From Streptomyces antibioticus (GTDB lineage: Bacteria > Actinomycetota > Actinomycetes > Streptomycetales > Streptomycetaceae), in contig NZ_CM007717.1 in the NCBI RefSeq assembly GCF_002019855.1, positions 5,744,004-5,808,003 of the forward strand: a stretch of 64,000 nt of DNA. Direction: 5' to 3'. Below are positions 17,952 to 27,195 of the stretch, piece after piece. The position numbers and the translations under genes were made by a program. How positions within the stretch are numbered: position 1 is the stretch's first letter; each line of letters begins with the position of its first letter. Under the pieces are notes generated by a model. It had not been told where the DNA came from. It saw nothing but the letters and a program-made list of their open reading frames with translations, and ran no database searches.

Positions 17952-20077
17952 GAACCCTGCTGATCGACAACTACGACTCCTTCACCTACAACCTGTACCA
18001 GCTCCTCGGCGAGACCAACGGCCGCCCGCCGGTGGTCGTGAAGAACGGCACGGACTTCGCCGACCTGCGCTTCGACGACTTCGACGCGATCGTGATCTCC
18101 CCCGGGCCGGGCCGCCCCGACCGCGAGCGGGACTTCGGCATCAGCCGGCGCGCGATCCTGGAGAGCGGCCTGCCGGTGCTCGGCGTCTGCCTCGGCCACC
18201 AGGGCATCTGCCACCTCTTCGGCGGCGAGGTCGTCCACGCGCCGGAGCCGATGCACGGCCGTGTGTGCCCGGTGCGTCACAGCGGCACCGACATCTTCGC
18301 CGGCCTGCCCAGCCCGTACGACGTGGTCCGCTACCACTCGCTCGCGGCCGGCCGGCTCCCCGACGAACTGGAAGCCGTCGCCTGGACCGAGGACGGCGTG
18401 GTGATGGGAGTGCGTCACCGCACCCGGCCCATCTGGGGCGTCCAGTTCCACCCGGAATCCATCAGCAGCCAGTACGGCCGCGAACTGCTCGCCAACTTCC
18501 GCGACCTGGCGCTGGCCCACCACGCCGCGAAGCGGCGCGAGCCGCGCTACACGGTGCATGTGCGCCGGGTGGACGCCGAGCCGCAGGCCGAGGCCGCGTA
18601 CCGGGAGCTGTTCGCCGACCACGACACCGCGTTCTGGCTGGACAGCAGCAGTGTCATCGACGGGCTGTCCCGGTTCAGCTTCCTCGGCGACGGCTCCGGC
18701 CCGCTGGCCGAGTACGTGACCTACCGGGTCGAGGACGGCGTCGTCCGGATCACCCGGCCCGGCGGCTCCGACGACGGTGACGAACTCGTCCAGCAGGGCT
18801 TCTTCGACTATCTGGACGAGCAGATGCGCGTCCGCGCCGTCCCCCGGCCGGAGGGGCTGCCGTTCGACTTCAACCTCGGCTACGTCGGCTATCTCGGCTA
18901 CGAGCTGAAGGCCGAGGCGGGCGCCCGCGCGGCGCACAAGGCGGAGACCCCGGACGCCGCCGTGCTGTTCGCCGACCGGATGCTCGCGCTCGACCACGCC
19001 GAGGGCGCCGCCTATCTGCTGGCCCTGTCCGAGGGCGGGGACCACACCGCGGCCGTCGCCTGGCTCGACCGCGCCGAGGCCGCCGTACGGGCCCTGCCCC
19101 GGGCCGGCGGCGAACCGCGCGGCGAGGCGGCCGGCTTCCGCGGCGTCGGCATGACCGACCCGGAGGCCGCGCCGATCGTCGCACCGCGCCACGACAAGCG
19201 GGCCTACCTGGACCGGATCGCCGAGAGCCTGGAGGAGATCCGCGACGGCGAGACCTACGAGGTGTGTCTGACCAACGCGGTCGAACTCAAGGCCAGGATC
19301 GACCCGTTGCGCACCTACTCCCACCTGCGGAAGATCTCGCCCGTGCCGTACGGCGCGCTGCTCGACTTCCCCGGGGTGGCGGTGCTCAGCGCCTCGCCGG
19401 AACGGTTCCTCACCATCGGCGCCGACCGGGTCGCCGAGTCCAAGCCGATCAAGGGCACCCGGCCCCGCGGGGCCACCCCGGCCGAGGACGCGGCGCTGCG
19501 CGAGGACCTGCTCTCCCAGGAGAAGGACCGCGCCGAGAACCTGATGATCGTCGATCTGATCCGCAACGACCTGAACGTGGTCTGCGAGGTCGGCTCGGTG
19601 CACGTGCCCTCCCTGTTCCACGTCGAGACGTACGCACCGGTGCACCAGTTGGTCTCCACCATCCGCGGCACCCTGCGGCCCGGGGAGTCGGCGGTGTCCT
19701 GTGTGCGGGCGGCCTTCCCGGGCGGATCGATGACGGGTGCCCCCAAGCTGCGCACGATGGAGATCATCGACCGGCTGGAGGACGGCGCCCGCGGCGTCTA
19801 CTCCGGCTCGATCGGCTGGTTCTCGCTCAGCGGCGCGGCCGACCTGAACATCGTCATCCGCACCCTGGTGGCGACCGAGGACCGGCTCGGCTTCGGCGTC
19901 GGCGGGGCGATCATCGCCCTGTCGGACCCGGAGGAGGAGTACACGGAGACGGCCGTGAAGTCGCGTGCCGTGGTCTCCGCCGTCCTCGCCACCGCGCTGG
20001 AACCCGCGGCCCTCGCCACGGCGCCGGAACCCGCGGCCCTCGCCACGGCTCCGGAACCCGCCGGGAGCCGGCCGTGA
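17948..20077 (+). CDS. papA: 4-amino-4-deoxychorismate synthase, fused PabA-PabB type (PapA)
   Basis: The 709-residue protein fuses an N-terminal class I glutamine amidotransferase (LLIDNYDSFTYNLYQLLGE; nucleophile Cys in GVCLGHQGICHLFGG near residue 80; GVQFHPESI) to a chorismate-binding domain (ASPERFLTI, IKGTRPRGATP, FPGGSMTGAPKL, YSGSIGWFS). Such fusions make 4-amino-4-deoxychorismate from chorismate and glutamine, either for folate or, as inferred here from the papB/papC neighbours, for 4-amino-phenylalanine. The last 30 residues are a repeat, A-L-A-T-A-P-E-P-A units encoded by an imperfect 27-bp tandem repeat (about 19990-20070), not part of the fold. Confidence 0.88.
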   Translation: MRTLLIDNYDSFTYNLYQLLGETNGRPPVVVKNGTDFADLRFDDFDAIVISPGPGRPDRERDFGISRRAILESGLPVLGVCLGHQGICHLFGGEVVHAPEPMHGRVCPVRHSGTDIFAGLPSPYDVVRYHSLAAGRLPDELEAVAWTEDGVVMGVRHRTRPIWGVQFHPESISSQYGRELLANFRDLALAHHAAKRREPRYTVHVRRVDAEPQAEAAYRELFADHDTAFWLDSSSVIDGLSRFSFLGDGSGPLAEYVTYRVEDGVVRITRPGGSDDGDELVQQGFFDYLDEQMRVRAVPRPEGLPFDFNLGYVGYLGYELKAEAGARAAHKAETPDAAVLFADRMLALDHAEGAAYLLALSEGGDHTAAVAWLDRAEAAVRALPRAGGEPRGEAAGFRGVGMTDPEAAPIVAPRHDKRAYLDRIAESLEEIRDGETYEVCLTNAVELKARIDPLRTYSHLRKISPVPYGALLDFPGVAVLSASPERFLTIGADRVAESKPIKGTRPRGATPAEDAALREDLLSQEKDRAENLMIVDLIRNDLNVVCEVGSVHVPSLFHVETYAPVHQLVSTIRGTLRPGESAVSCVRAAFPGGSMTGAPKLRTMEIIDRLEDGARGVYSGSIGWFSLSGAADLNIVIRTLVATEDRLGFGVGGAIIALSDPEEEYTETAVKSRAVVSAVLATALEPAALATAPEPAALATAPEPAGSRP

Positions 20078-20949
20078 TCCGGCGCTGTGTCGTGGTCGGC
20101 GGCGCCGGCGCGGTCGGCCGGCTGTTCGCCGAACGGCTGCTGGCCGGCGGTGCCCGGGTGGCGGTGGCCGACACCGTCGAGCCGGGCGCCGAGCCCGCGG
20201 GCACCCACTACGTGCGCGGAGACATCACCTCCCTCGGCGCGCGGCTGGAGGCCGACCTCGGCCACGCCGACCTGGTGGTGCTCGCGGTGCCGGACGCCGT
20301 CGCGCTGGCGGCCGTCCCCGGCCTGGCCGCCGTGCTGCGGCCGGACGCGCTGCTGGTGGACACCCTGTCCGTCAAACAGCCGGTCACCGCGGCCGTCCGG
20401 GCCCACGCCCCGGACGTGCAGGCGGTCGGCCTGAACCCGATGTTCGCCCCGGACCTCGGCTTCGAGGGCCGGCCGGTGGCCGCCGTCGTCGTCAACGACG
20501 GGCCCCAGGTCGGCGGCCTGCTGGACCTGGTCGGAAGCTGGGGCGCCCGGGTGGTGCCGATGGACGCGGCCGAGCACGACCGGCTGGCCGGCGTCTCCCA
20601 GGCGCTCACCCACGCGGCCGTCCTCGGCTTCGGTCTCGCCCTGACCCGGCTCGGCCCCGACCTGGCGAGGATTCGCGAGATCGCCCCGCCTCCGCACCAG
20701 GCGCTGCTCGCCCTGCTGGCCCGGATCAGCTCCGGGGCGCCCGCCGTGTACCGGGACGTCCAGGCCGCCAACCCGGAGGCGGCGGCGGTGCGCAAGGAAC
20801 TCGCCGAGGGCGTGCGCCTCCTCACCGACCTGGTGGAGCACGGCTCCGAGGCGGAGTTCGCCACCGTCCTCGGACAGCTCCGGGACCAACTGGGCGAGCA
20901 CGCCCCGCACTACCGCGACCTGTGCGCGCGGATGTTCACCTCACTCTGA
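20074..20949 (+). CDS. papC: Prephenate dehydrogenase-like protein (PapC, 4-amino-4-deoxyprephenate dehydrogenase)
   Basis: GTG 20074 overlaps the papA stop (GTGA). The 291-residue protein begins with a Rossmann motif (CVVVGGAGAVGRLFAERLL) and shows LVVLAVPDAVA and GLNPMFAPDLGFEGRP, the family pattern of TyrA-type dehydrogenases; the second half is helical. PapC oxidatively decarboxylates 4-amino-4-deoxyprephenate to 4-aminophenylpyruvate with NAD+. Transamination to 4-amino-L-phenylalanine could then use the enzyme at 11866. A tyrosine-pathway prephenate dehydrogenase is the alternative, less likely in this operon. Confidence 0.87.
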   Translation: MIRRCVVVGGAGAVGRLFAERLLAGGARVAVADTVEPGAEPAGTHYVRGDITSLGARLEADLGHADLVVLAVPDAVALAAVPGLAAVLRPDALLVDTLSVKQPVTAAVRAHAPDVQAVGLNPMFAPDLGFEGRPVAAVVVNDGPQVGGLLDLVGSWGARVVPMDAAEHDRLAGVSQALTHAAVLGFGLALTRLGPDLARIREIAPPPHQALLALLARISSGAPAVYRDVQAANPEAAAVRKELAEGVRLLTDLVEHGSEAEFATVLGQLRDQLGEHAPHYRDLCARMFTSL

Positions 20950-20966
20950 CAAGGAAGATGCATCCC

Positions 20967-22640
20967 ATGGCAACGTTCGCCGCGACCGTCCTGACCCCGA
21001 CGCAGCGTGAGCAGCTCGCCGCCGACACCACGGTGGGCGGCGGCAACCTCCTGCGGTCGGCCATCGCCGCCAACCCGCACCCCGAGCTGCCGTTCGTCCA
21101 CTCCTACCGGGCGATCACCACCACCTCGGGCGAGGAGACCCACGACCTCAGCCTGAACGACATCGACGCGCTGGCGCAGAGCTGGTCGGCGTACTACCTG
21201 GCCCAGGGCGTGTCCCGGGGCGACCGGGTCGCCGTCTGGTTCGAGGACTCGTTCGCGTACTCGGTGCACTACTACGCGATCGCGCAGATCGGCGCGGTCG
21301 CCGTGCTGATCAACAGCAACGCCACCGGTCCGATCGCCCAGTCGCTGCTGGAGCAGACCGCTCCCGTCGGCCTGTACGCGGACCGGGAGCGGCTCGCGCT
21401 GCTCGACACCTCCCGGCTGCCGGGCATCGCCTGGACCCGCACGGCCGAGGAGCTGCCCGCGCCGCCGGCCGCGCGGCTCGCCGACGGCGACTACTGGAAC
21501 CACCACGCGGACGACCCGGTCGTCATCCTGCACTCCTCCGGGACCACCGGCCGCCCCAAGCCGACCATCCACACCCACAGCACCATCGTGGCCGGCCCCA
21601 AGTTCCGTCTGGTGGACCACACCGAGACGCCCGGCGCGCTGATGATGACCGCGCTGCCCCAGTCCCACCTGGGATGCGTCGCCTACACCACGTACGCGGT
21701 GCTCGGCGGTACCCCGATCGTGGCGCTCAGCGACCGCAAGGGCGACGAACTGGCCGCCGCCGTGGAGAAGTACCGGCCGACCTCCGTGATGTCCTTCGCG
21801 CACGGCTACGCCGAGCTGGCCTCCGCCGACCTGAAGCCGGGTCAGCTCGACTCCGTGCAGGTGTGGGTGTCGATCGGCGACGCGGTCCACCGCGCGCACA
21901 TCGACAAGGTGCTGTCGAACCGCAGCGCCGACCTGCCCCCGTCGGCGTTCTTCGACCGCCTGGGCACCACCGAGCTGGGCTGGGGCTGCCTGCTCCAGGT
22001 CCACACCGTGGACAACAAGCCGAAGGACCGGTGCGCCGGCAAGCCGGTCGGCGTCGCCGAGGTGGCGATCCTGCGCCCCGACGGCTCGATCGCCGACACC
22101 GGCGAGGTCGGCTACCTCGCGGCCCGCGGCCCGGCGGTGACGCCCGGCTACTGGGGCGACTCGGCCACCACGTACTCCTTCAAGCTGTCCGGCTACTGGA
22201 TGCCCGGCGACATGGCGTACCGGGACGAGAACGGCGACTTCTACCTGGTGGACCGGGCGGCCGACGCCATCCACACCGCCGGCGGGACCGGTTACTCGGT
22301 CTTCATGGAGGAGGTCGTGCTGCTCCAGGTGCCCGACGTCGAGGACGTCGCGGTGGTGGCCGGCCGGGACGGCGACACCGTCGTGCCGGTCGCGGTGGTC
22401 ACCTCCGCGTCCGCGGACCCGGAGAAGCTGCTGCTCCTCGCCAACGAGGCGCTGCGTGCCGCCGGTCACCCGGAGCTGGGTTTCCTGGAGATCGCCGCCT
22501 CGGAGGAGGACTTCCCGGTGGGGGTCACCGGAAAGGTGCTGAAGCGTCAACTCCGGGAGAAGTACGCTGCATTGTCCGAGTACCGTCAGTCGGCGGAGGG
22601 CAAGTCCTTCGCCGCCGTCACCACCGGAGACGCCGCGTGA
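20967..22640 (+). CDS. creM: CreM-like ATP-dependent diazotase candidate (ANL/acyl-CoA ligase superfamily)
   Basis: ATG 20967 is preferred over ATG 20958 because aaggaag (20951-20957) is correctly spaced for it. The 557-residue ANL protein has the P-loop HSSGTTGRPKP, the motif GYWMPGDMAYRDENGDFYL, and the C-terminal Lys in PVGVTGKVLKRQL. It looks like a fatty acyl-CoA ligase, but in clusters with creD/creE homologues such ligases (CreM, CmaA6, AvaA6) activate nitrite with ATP and diazotise an aromatic amine. With PAPA genes immediately upstream, an arylamine of PAPA type or a PAPA peptide is the natural candidate substrate. If it is instead an acyl-CoA or aminoacyl ligase, the cluster logic changes. 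Confidence 0.72.
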   Translation: MATFAATVLTPTQREQLAADTTVGGGNLLRSAIAANPHPELPFVHSYRAITTTSGEETHDLSLNDIDALAQSWSAYYLAQGVSRGDRVAVWFEDSFAYSVHYYAIAQIGAVAVLINSNATGPIAQSLLEQTAPVGLYADRERLALLDTSRLPGIAWTRTAEELPAPPAARLADGDYWNHHADDPVVILHSSGTTGRPKPTIHTHSTIVAGPKFRLVDHTETPGALMMTALPQSHLGCVAYTTYAVLGGTPIVALSDRKGDELAAAVEKYRPTSVMSFAHGYAELASADLKPGQLDSVQVWVSIGDAVHRAHIDKVLSNRSADLPPSAFFDRLGTTELGWGCLLQVHTVDNKPKDRCAGKPVGVAEVAILRPDGSIADTGEVGYLAARGPAVTPGYWGDSATTYSFKLSGYWMPGDMAYRDENGDFYLVDRAADAIHTAGGTGYSVFMEEVVLLQVPDVEDVAVVAGRDGDTVVPVAVVTSASADPEKLLLLANEALRAAGHPELGFLEIAASEEDFPVGVTGKVLKRQLREKYAALSEYRQSAEGKSFAAVTTGDAA

Positions 22641-23260
22641 GCGACAGCACCACCCAGACCGCGAAGGTCGACTTCTACTTCGACCCCGCGTGCCCCTTCG
22701 CGTGGATCACCTCCCGCTGGATGCTGGAGGTGGAGGCGCTGCGCGAGATCGAGCTGCGCTTCCACGTGATGAGCCTGTACTTCCACAACGAGGGCAACGA
22801 GCTCCCGGACTGGTACCGCACGCTGGTCGACAAGTCGATCGGCCCGGTCCGGGTGGCCGCGGCGGCGGCCGCCGCGCACGGCCCCGAGGTGCTGCGGGAC
22901 CTGTACACCGCGTACGGGATCCGCATCCACGAGAAGAAGATGACGGACTTCGACGAAGTCGTCGTCGAATCCCTCGCCGAGCTGGGTCTGCCCGCGGAGC
23001 TGGCCGCCGCGGCCCACGACCCCGCGTACGACGAGGCCGTGCGGGTCAGCCACGACGCCGGCCAGGACCCCGAGGCCGGCGGGTACGTCGGCACGCCGAC
23101 GATCCACGTGGACGGCACCGCCTGGTTCGGTCCGGTGCTCCGCGCCATCCCGCGTGGCGAGAAGGCCGCCGAACTCTTCGACAGCTTCCGGGTGCTCGCC
23201 AACCACCCCGACCTGTTCGAGCTGAAGCGCACCCGCACCGGCGGCCTCGACTACAGCTAG
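22637..23260 (+). CDS. DsbA-family thioredoxin-fold protein, mycothiol-dependent nitroreductase-like
   Basis: GTG 22637 overlaps the ligase stop (GTGA). The 207-residue protein has the DsbA-like layout: VDFYFDPACPFAWITSRWM at the N-terminus, a helical insertion, and GTPTIHVDG with the cis-Pro near the C-terminus. It resembles actinobacterial Rv2466c-type proteins, whose DPLCPWCW motif here becomes DPACPFAW, so only one active-site Cys remains. Rv2466c reduces nitro compounds with mycothiol. Translational coupling to the diazotase candidate suggests it acts on a nitro, nitroso or diazo intermediate, or protects the cell from one; this is inference. Confidence 0.7.
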   Translation: MSDSTTQTAKVDFYFDPACPFAWITSRWMLEVEALREIELRFHVMSLYFHNEGNELPDWYRTLVDKSIGPVRVAAAAAAAHGPEVLRDLYTAYGIRIHEKKMTDFDEVVVESLAELGLPAELAAAAHDPAYDEAVRVSHDAGQDPEAGGYVGTPTIHVDGTAWFGPVLRAIPRGEKAAELFDSFRVLANHPDLFELKRTRTGGLDYS

Positions 23261-23280
23261 CCCGGCCCGCGGAACCCCTG

Positions 23281-23312
23281 TGCGAACCGCTCCCGTCCGG
23301 GGGCGGTTCGCA
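23281..23312. terminator. Hairpin after the pap/diazotase operon
   Basis: The inverted repeat tgcgaaccgc/gcggttcgca (23281-23290 and 23303-23312) with a 12-base loop lies 20 bases after the DsbA-like stop codon. It may be a terminator or attenuator separating this operon from the ATP-grasp operon. Confidence 0.6.
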
Positions 23313-23315
23313 CCC

Positions 23316-23357
23316 ATGCGAACGGACGGACACACAGTGCGAACGGACGGACACACA
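23316..23357 (+). repeat. Two tandem 21-bp direct repeats before the first ATP-grasp gene
   Basis: The unit tgcgaacggacggacacacag occurs at 23316-23336 and again, identical, at 23337-23357, directly upstream of ATG 23363; a shortened gga-cacacag copy continues into the start of the gene (MDTQT). No conventional ribosome binding site is visible here. The repeats share tgcgaac with the adjoining hairpin and may be a regulatory site or a slippage product. Confidence 0.75.
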
Positions 23358-23362
23358 GACTG

Positions 23363-25948
23363 ATGGACACACAGACGGCACCCGGGCCGCGGCCGGACGC
23401 CTTCATACTCACCGGGTCGTTCCTGGTGGTCTGCCGGGCGCCGCTCTATCTGGCGGAACTGGCCCGCCGCGGCCTGAAGATCCTGCTGATCACCCCCTCC
23501 TACTGGCGCGAGGACGCGCTCGCCGCCGCCAAGGACCCCGACCATCCCGCGTACGTGATCGACGAGGTCGCCTTCGTCGACGGCGACGTCAGCCGCGACA
23601 ACTCCTACCTGCCCGGCGTCCTCTCGGCCGCCCGGCGGTGGCGCGACGCGTACCGCGTCGTCGGCGCCTACGCGGTCGGCGAGACCCAGGTCGAGCCGAC
23701 CGGTCTGCTCGCCGACGCGCTCGGGCTGCGCACCCCGGGCCTGCGGGCCACCCGGGCGTGCCGCAGCAAGTACCTCCAGCGCTGGTACCTCCCGGAGTTC
23801 AGCCCGGTGTCGCTGACCGTGCCGCCCGAGAGCCGCGCGTCCTTCGACCCGGCCGCCGTCCGCTACCCGGCGGTGGTCAAGCCCACCGGCCGGCACTCCA
23901 GCTCCGGCGTCGAGACGGTGACGGGACCGGACGCCCTGCCGGCGCTGCTGGGCTCCTACCCCGACCACGAGACCGTCCTCGTCGAGGAGAAGGTCGAGGG
24001 CCAGGAGTACTCCGTGGAGAGCCTGGTGCAGGACGGCCGGATCGTCTTCGGCTCGGCCACCCGCAAGGCCACGACCGACTCCCACGCCCATACCTTCGTG
24101 GAGCTGTCGCACACCGTGCCCAGCGACCGGCCGCAGGCCGACCCGGTGCTGCTGGACGCCAACCGGCGCATGCTGGAGGCGCTCGGCTTCCAGGACGGCG
24201 TCGCCCACGCCGAGTGGCGCATCGGCGCCGACGGCCGCGCCTACCTGATGGAGGTCGCCGCCCGCACCCCAGGCGACGGGCTGTGCATCCTCTACGAACT
24301 CGCCACCGGCGCGCCGCTGGAGCCGGAGATCGTACGGATCGCGCTCGGCGAACCGGCCTCCTACCCCAAGCCGTCCCGGGTCGCCCGCCAGGTCTACCTG
24401 GAGCATGTGCCCGGCGTGCTGACCGACGTCCGGGTGAGCGGCTTCGACGTGGAGCCGGTGTGGGTCGGCGAGGGCGGCCTGTGGCCCACGGTCGGGCCGT
24501 CCGCGCCCGACGACCCGCCGACCCTGCGCACGGTCCTGGTGCACCACGACCGCGGCACCGAACTGGGGCCGCTGCGCAGCTCCGAGGACCGGGCCGTCTC
24601 CTTCTTCATCGACGCCCCCACGGTCGCCGAACTGGACGAGCTGGAGAGCAGGGTGCGGCGCGCCGTCACCGTCCACACCGTGCCGGCGGTCCCGGACACC
24701 GTGACGCACGTCCTGGTCGGCTACAGCCCCGTCATGCTCGCCAAGCTGGACGAGCAGCTCCCGGCCGGCTCGGTGCTGGTCCTGGAGGAGCCGGCCGTCA
24801 TCGAGGCCCGCGGCATCACCGCGCTCGCCGACCGGCACCCCTGCGTGGCCGCCCTGTTCCCGGCGCCCAGCCAGAACGAGGCCGACCCGCGGCGCGTGGT
24901 CGAGACCGTGCCCCGCCCGGCGGGCGTGCGCGCCGTGGTCCCCGTTGTCGAGTACGGCGTCGTGGTCGCCGCCGCGCTCGCCGACGCCTGGGGCCTGCCC
25001 GGCGCGGGCCCCGAGGCGGCCCGTGTCCTGCGCGACAAGGGGCTGCTGCGCGCCGCCCTGGCCGGCAGCGGCATCGCCCAGCCCGACTGGGCCGTGGCCG
25101 AACACGCCGAGCACGTCGCCGGCTTCCGCGCCGCGCACGGCGGACGGTGCGTGCTCAAGCCGGCCAACCGCCAGGCCAGCCTGGGCGTACGGCTGCTCGG
25201 CCCCGAGGACGACGTCACCGAGGCGTGGGCCCGCACCACCGCCGCCGACGAGCCGACACTGCGCGCCCCGTACGAGGACACCGCCCGCTATCTGGTGGAG
25301 CAGCGGCTGTCCGGTCCCGAGGTGAGCGTCGAGGCCGTCGTCCACGAGGGCGAGGTCGGCTTCACCAACATCACCGCCAAGCTGGTCCAGGACAACGGCC
25401 ACCCCGTCGAGACCGGCCACACCGTGCCCGCCGGCCTGCCGCAGTCCCTCGCGGACGCGCTGCGCGAGGCCGTGGCCCGGCTGGTGGACACGGTCGGCTT
25501 CCGCTCCGGCGTGCTGCACTCCGAGTGGATCCTGGCCGACGGAACCCCGCACCTCGTCGAGTGCGCCGGCCGGCTGCCCGGCGGCGGCATCACCGTCCTG
25601 ATCGACCTGGCCTACGACACCGACATCCTGCGCAACCTGCTGCACGTGCTCACCGGCACCGGTCCCGTCGGCCCCCTGACCGCCCGCCGCGCCGTCGCCG
25701 TACGGTTCCTGATCGCCCGCCCCGGCCTGGTGCGGTCCGTGACCGGCGCCGACGAGGCACGGGCCGCGCCCGGCGTCACCGAACTGCACCTCTCGGCCGC
25801 CCCCGGCACCACCGTCCGGTCCGTCACCAGCTCCTGGGAGCGGGCCGGACTCGTCATCACCACCGGCGCGGACGCCGTCGAGGCGGGCCGCCGGGCGGAA
25901 CACGCCCTGTCCCTGATCGACGTGCGCACCGAGGGAGACGCGCGATGA
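23363..25948 (+). CDS. Tandem ATP-grasp amino acid/peptide ligase (two modules)
   Basis: The 861-residue protein consists of two ATP-grasp units, about 1-435 and 436-861. Unit 1 shows YPAVVKPTGRHSSSGVETV, LVEEKVEGQEYSVESLV and HAEWRIGADGRAYLMEVAAR. Unit 2 shows CVLKPANRQASLGVRLL, LVEQRLSGPEVSVEAVV and HSEWILADGTPHLVECAGR. These are the nucleotide-binding Lys, the hinge and the metal-binding Glu regions of carboxylate-amine ligases (BacD/RizB-like and biotin carboxylase-like). Each unit should activate a carboxylate as acyl phosphate and couple it to an amine, so the fusion could form two amide bonds. The Asn of the usual E-x-N-x-R metal motif is Ala in both units. It heads an operon running to 35203. 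Confidence 0.85.
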   Translation: MDTQTAPGPRPDAFILTGSFLVVCRAPLYLAELARRGLKILLITPSYWREDALAAAKDPDHPAYVIDEVAFVDGDVSRDNSYLPGVLSAARRWRDAYRVVGAYAVGETQVEPTGLLADALGLRTPGLRATRACRSKYLQRWYLPEFSPVSLTVPPESRASFDPAAVRYPAVVKPTGRHSSSGVETVTGPDALPALLGSYPDHETVLVEEKVEGQEYSVESLVQDGRIVFGSATRKATTDSHAHTFVELSHTVPSDRPQADPVLLDANRRMLEALGFQDGVAHAEWRIGADGRAYLMEVAARTPGDGLCILYELATGAPLEPEIVRIALGEPASYPKPSRVARQVYLEHVPGVLTDVRVSGFDVEPVWVGEGGLWPTVGPSAPDDPPTLRTVLVHHDRGTELGPLRSSEDRAVSFFIDAPTVAELDELESRVRRAVTVHTVPAVPDTVTHVLVGYSPVMLAKLDEQLPAGSVLVLEEPAVIEARGITALADRHPCVAALFPAPSQNEADPRRVVETVPRPAGVRAVVPVVEYGVVVAAALADAWGLPGAGPEAARVLRDKGLLRAALAGSGIAQPDWAVAEHAEHVAGFRAAHGGRCVLKPANRQASLGVRLLGPEDDVTEAWARTTAADEPTLRAPYEDTARYLVEQRLSGPEVSVEAVVHEGEVGFTNITAKLVQDNGHPVETGHTVPAGLPQSLADALREAVARLVDTVGFRSGVLHSEWILADGTPHLVECAGRLPGGGITVLIDLAYDTDILRNLLHVLTGTGPVGPLTARRAVAVRFLIARPGLVRSVTGADEARAAPGVTELHLSAAPGTTVRSVTSSWERAGLVITTGADAVEAGRRAEHALSLIDVRTEGDAR

Positions 25949-27195
25949 AACTGCCCTCCCCGAGGGAATACATACCGGCCACGCCGGCCGGGCGCTCCTT
26001 CGCCGTCACCTCGCTGATCAACGCCATCGGCACCGGCCTGTACCTGGCAGGATCGGCGGTGTTCTTCGTCCGCAGCGTCGGCCTGACGGCCACTCAGGTC
26101 GGCCTGGGACTCGCGGTGTCCGGCGTCGTCGGCTTCCTCACCACCGTGCCCATCGGCGCGCTCGCCGACCGGTTCGGCGCCAAACCCACCCTGGTGGTGC
26201 TCCAGTTGTGGCGGGCCGGCGGGTTCGTCGCCCTGGCCTTCGCCGAGGGCATGGTCAGCTTCACCGTGGTCTCCTGCTGCCTGGCGGCCGCGGAGGCCGC
26301 CACCCAGCCGATGACCCAGGCGGTCGCCTCCGCCACCACCGAGGGCACCGACCGCACCCGCACCATGGCGATCATCCGCACGGTGCGCAACGTCGGCTTC
26401 TCGCTGGGCGCCCTGCTCGCCGCACCCCTGCTGGCCGCCGACCGGGTCTGGACGTACCGGGGCATCGTGCTCGGCACCGCCGCGGCCTTCGTGCTGTCCG
26501 CCGCGATGCTGTCCCGGGTGCGCACCGCCACCGCGGCCACCGTCCAGAAGAAGGTCAACCCGCTCGCCGCGCTGCGCGACTTCCGCGACTGGCGGTACCT
26601 GCTGCTGACCGCCCTCAACGGCGTGCTCAACCTGCACACCACCATCCTGTCCGTCGGCCTGTCGCTGTGGGCGCTCCAGGCCACCGAGGTGTCGGCCGGG
26701 TTCCTGCCGGTGCTGATCCTGATCAACACCCTGATGTCGATCGTGCTCCAGGTGCCGATCTCCCGGCTGGTGGACCGCGAGGGCGGCGCCGAACGTGCCC
26801 TGCGACTCGGCGCGTTGGCGCTGACCGTCTGCTGCCTGGCGCTCGCCGCGGCCGGCGCCCCGTCCTCGGCGGCGGTCGCCGGGGCGGTCCTGCTCGCGGC
26901 CTGTGTGCTGCTCACCTTCGGCGAGATGTGGCAGGCCGTCGGCGGCTGGGAGCTGAGCTACGACTTCGCCCCCGAGGACCGCAAGGGCGTCTACCTGTCG
27001 GTGTTCAGCCTCGGCAACACCGGCCAGCGGATCGTCGGCCCGGCCCTGATCACCGGCGGGGTCCTCGCGGCCGGCCCGGCCGGCTGGATCGCCCTGGGGG
27101 CGGTCTTCGGCCTCGCCGGGCTGCTGGTCACGCCCGTCACCCGCATGCTGCGCGGCGTCGCGCCGGCTCCCGTGGAGAAGGAGGTGGCGTCGTGA
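25945..27195 (+). CDS. MFS transporter
   Basis: ATG 25945 overlaps the previous stop (ATGA). The 416-residue protein has about 12 hydrophobic segments, and GALADRFGAKPTL (between helices 2 and 3) is the MFS motif A region. Being inside the ATP-grasp operon, it most likely exports the product or an intermediate, or gives self-resistance. Its closest type appears to be drug-efflux-like MFS; the substrate cannot be read from sequence. A second MFS gene of the same operon lies at 29357. Confidence 0.85.
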   Translation: MKLPSPREYIPATPAGRSFAVTSLINAIGTGLYLAGSAVFFVRSVGLTATQVGLGLAVSGVVGFLTTVPIGALADRFGAKPTLVVLQLWRAGGFVALAFAEGMVSFTVVSCCLAAAEAATQPMTQAVASATTEGTDRTRTMAIIRTVRNVGFSLGALLAAPLLAADRVWTYRGIVLGTAAAFVLSAAMLSRVRTATAATVQKKVNPLAALRDFRDWRYLLLTALNGVLNLHTTILSVGLSLWALQATEVSAGFLPVLILINTLMSIVLQVPISRLVDREGGAERALRLGALALTVCCLALAAAGAPSSAAVAGAVLLAACVLLTFGEMWQAVGGWELSYDFAPEDRKGVYLSVFSLGNTGQRIVGPALITGGVLAAGPAGWIALGAVFGLAGLLVTPVTRMLRGVAPAPVEKEVAS

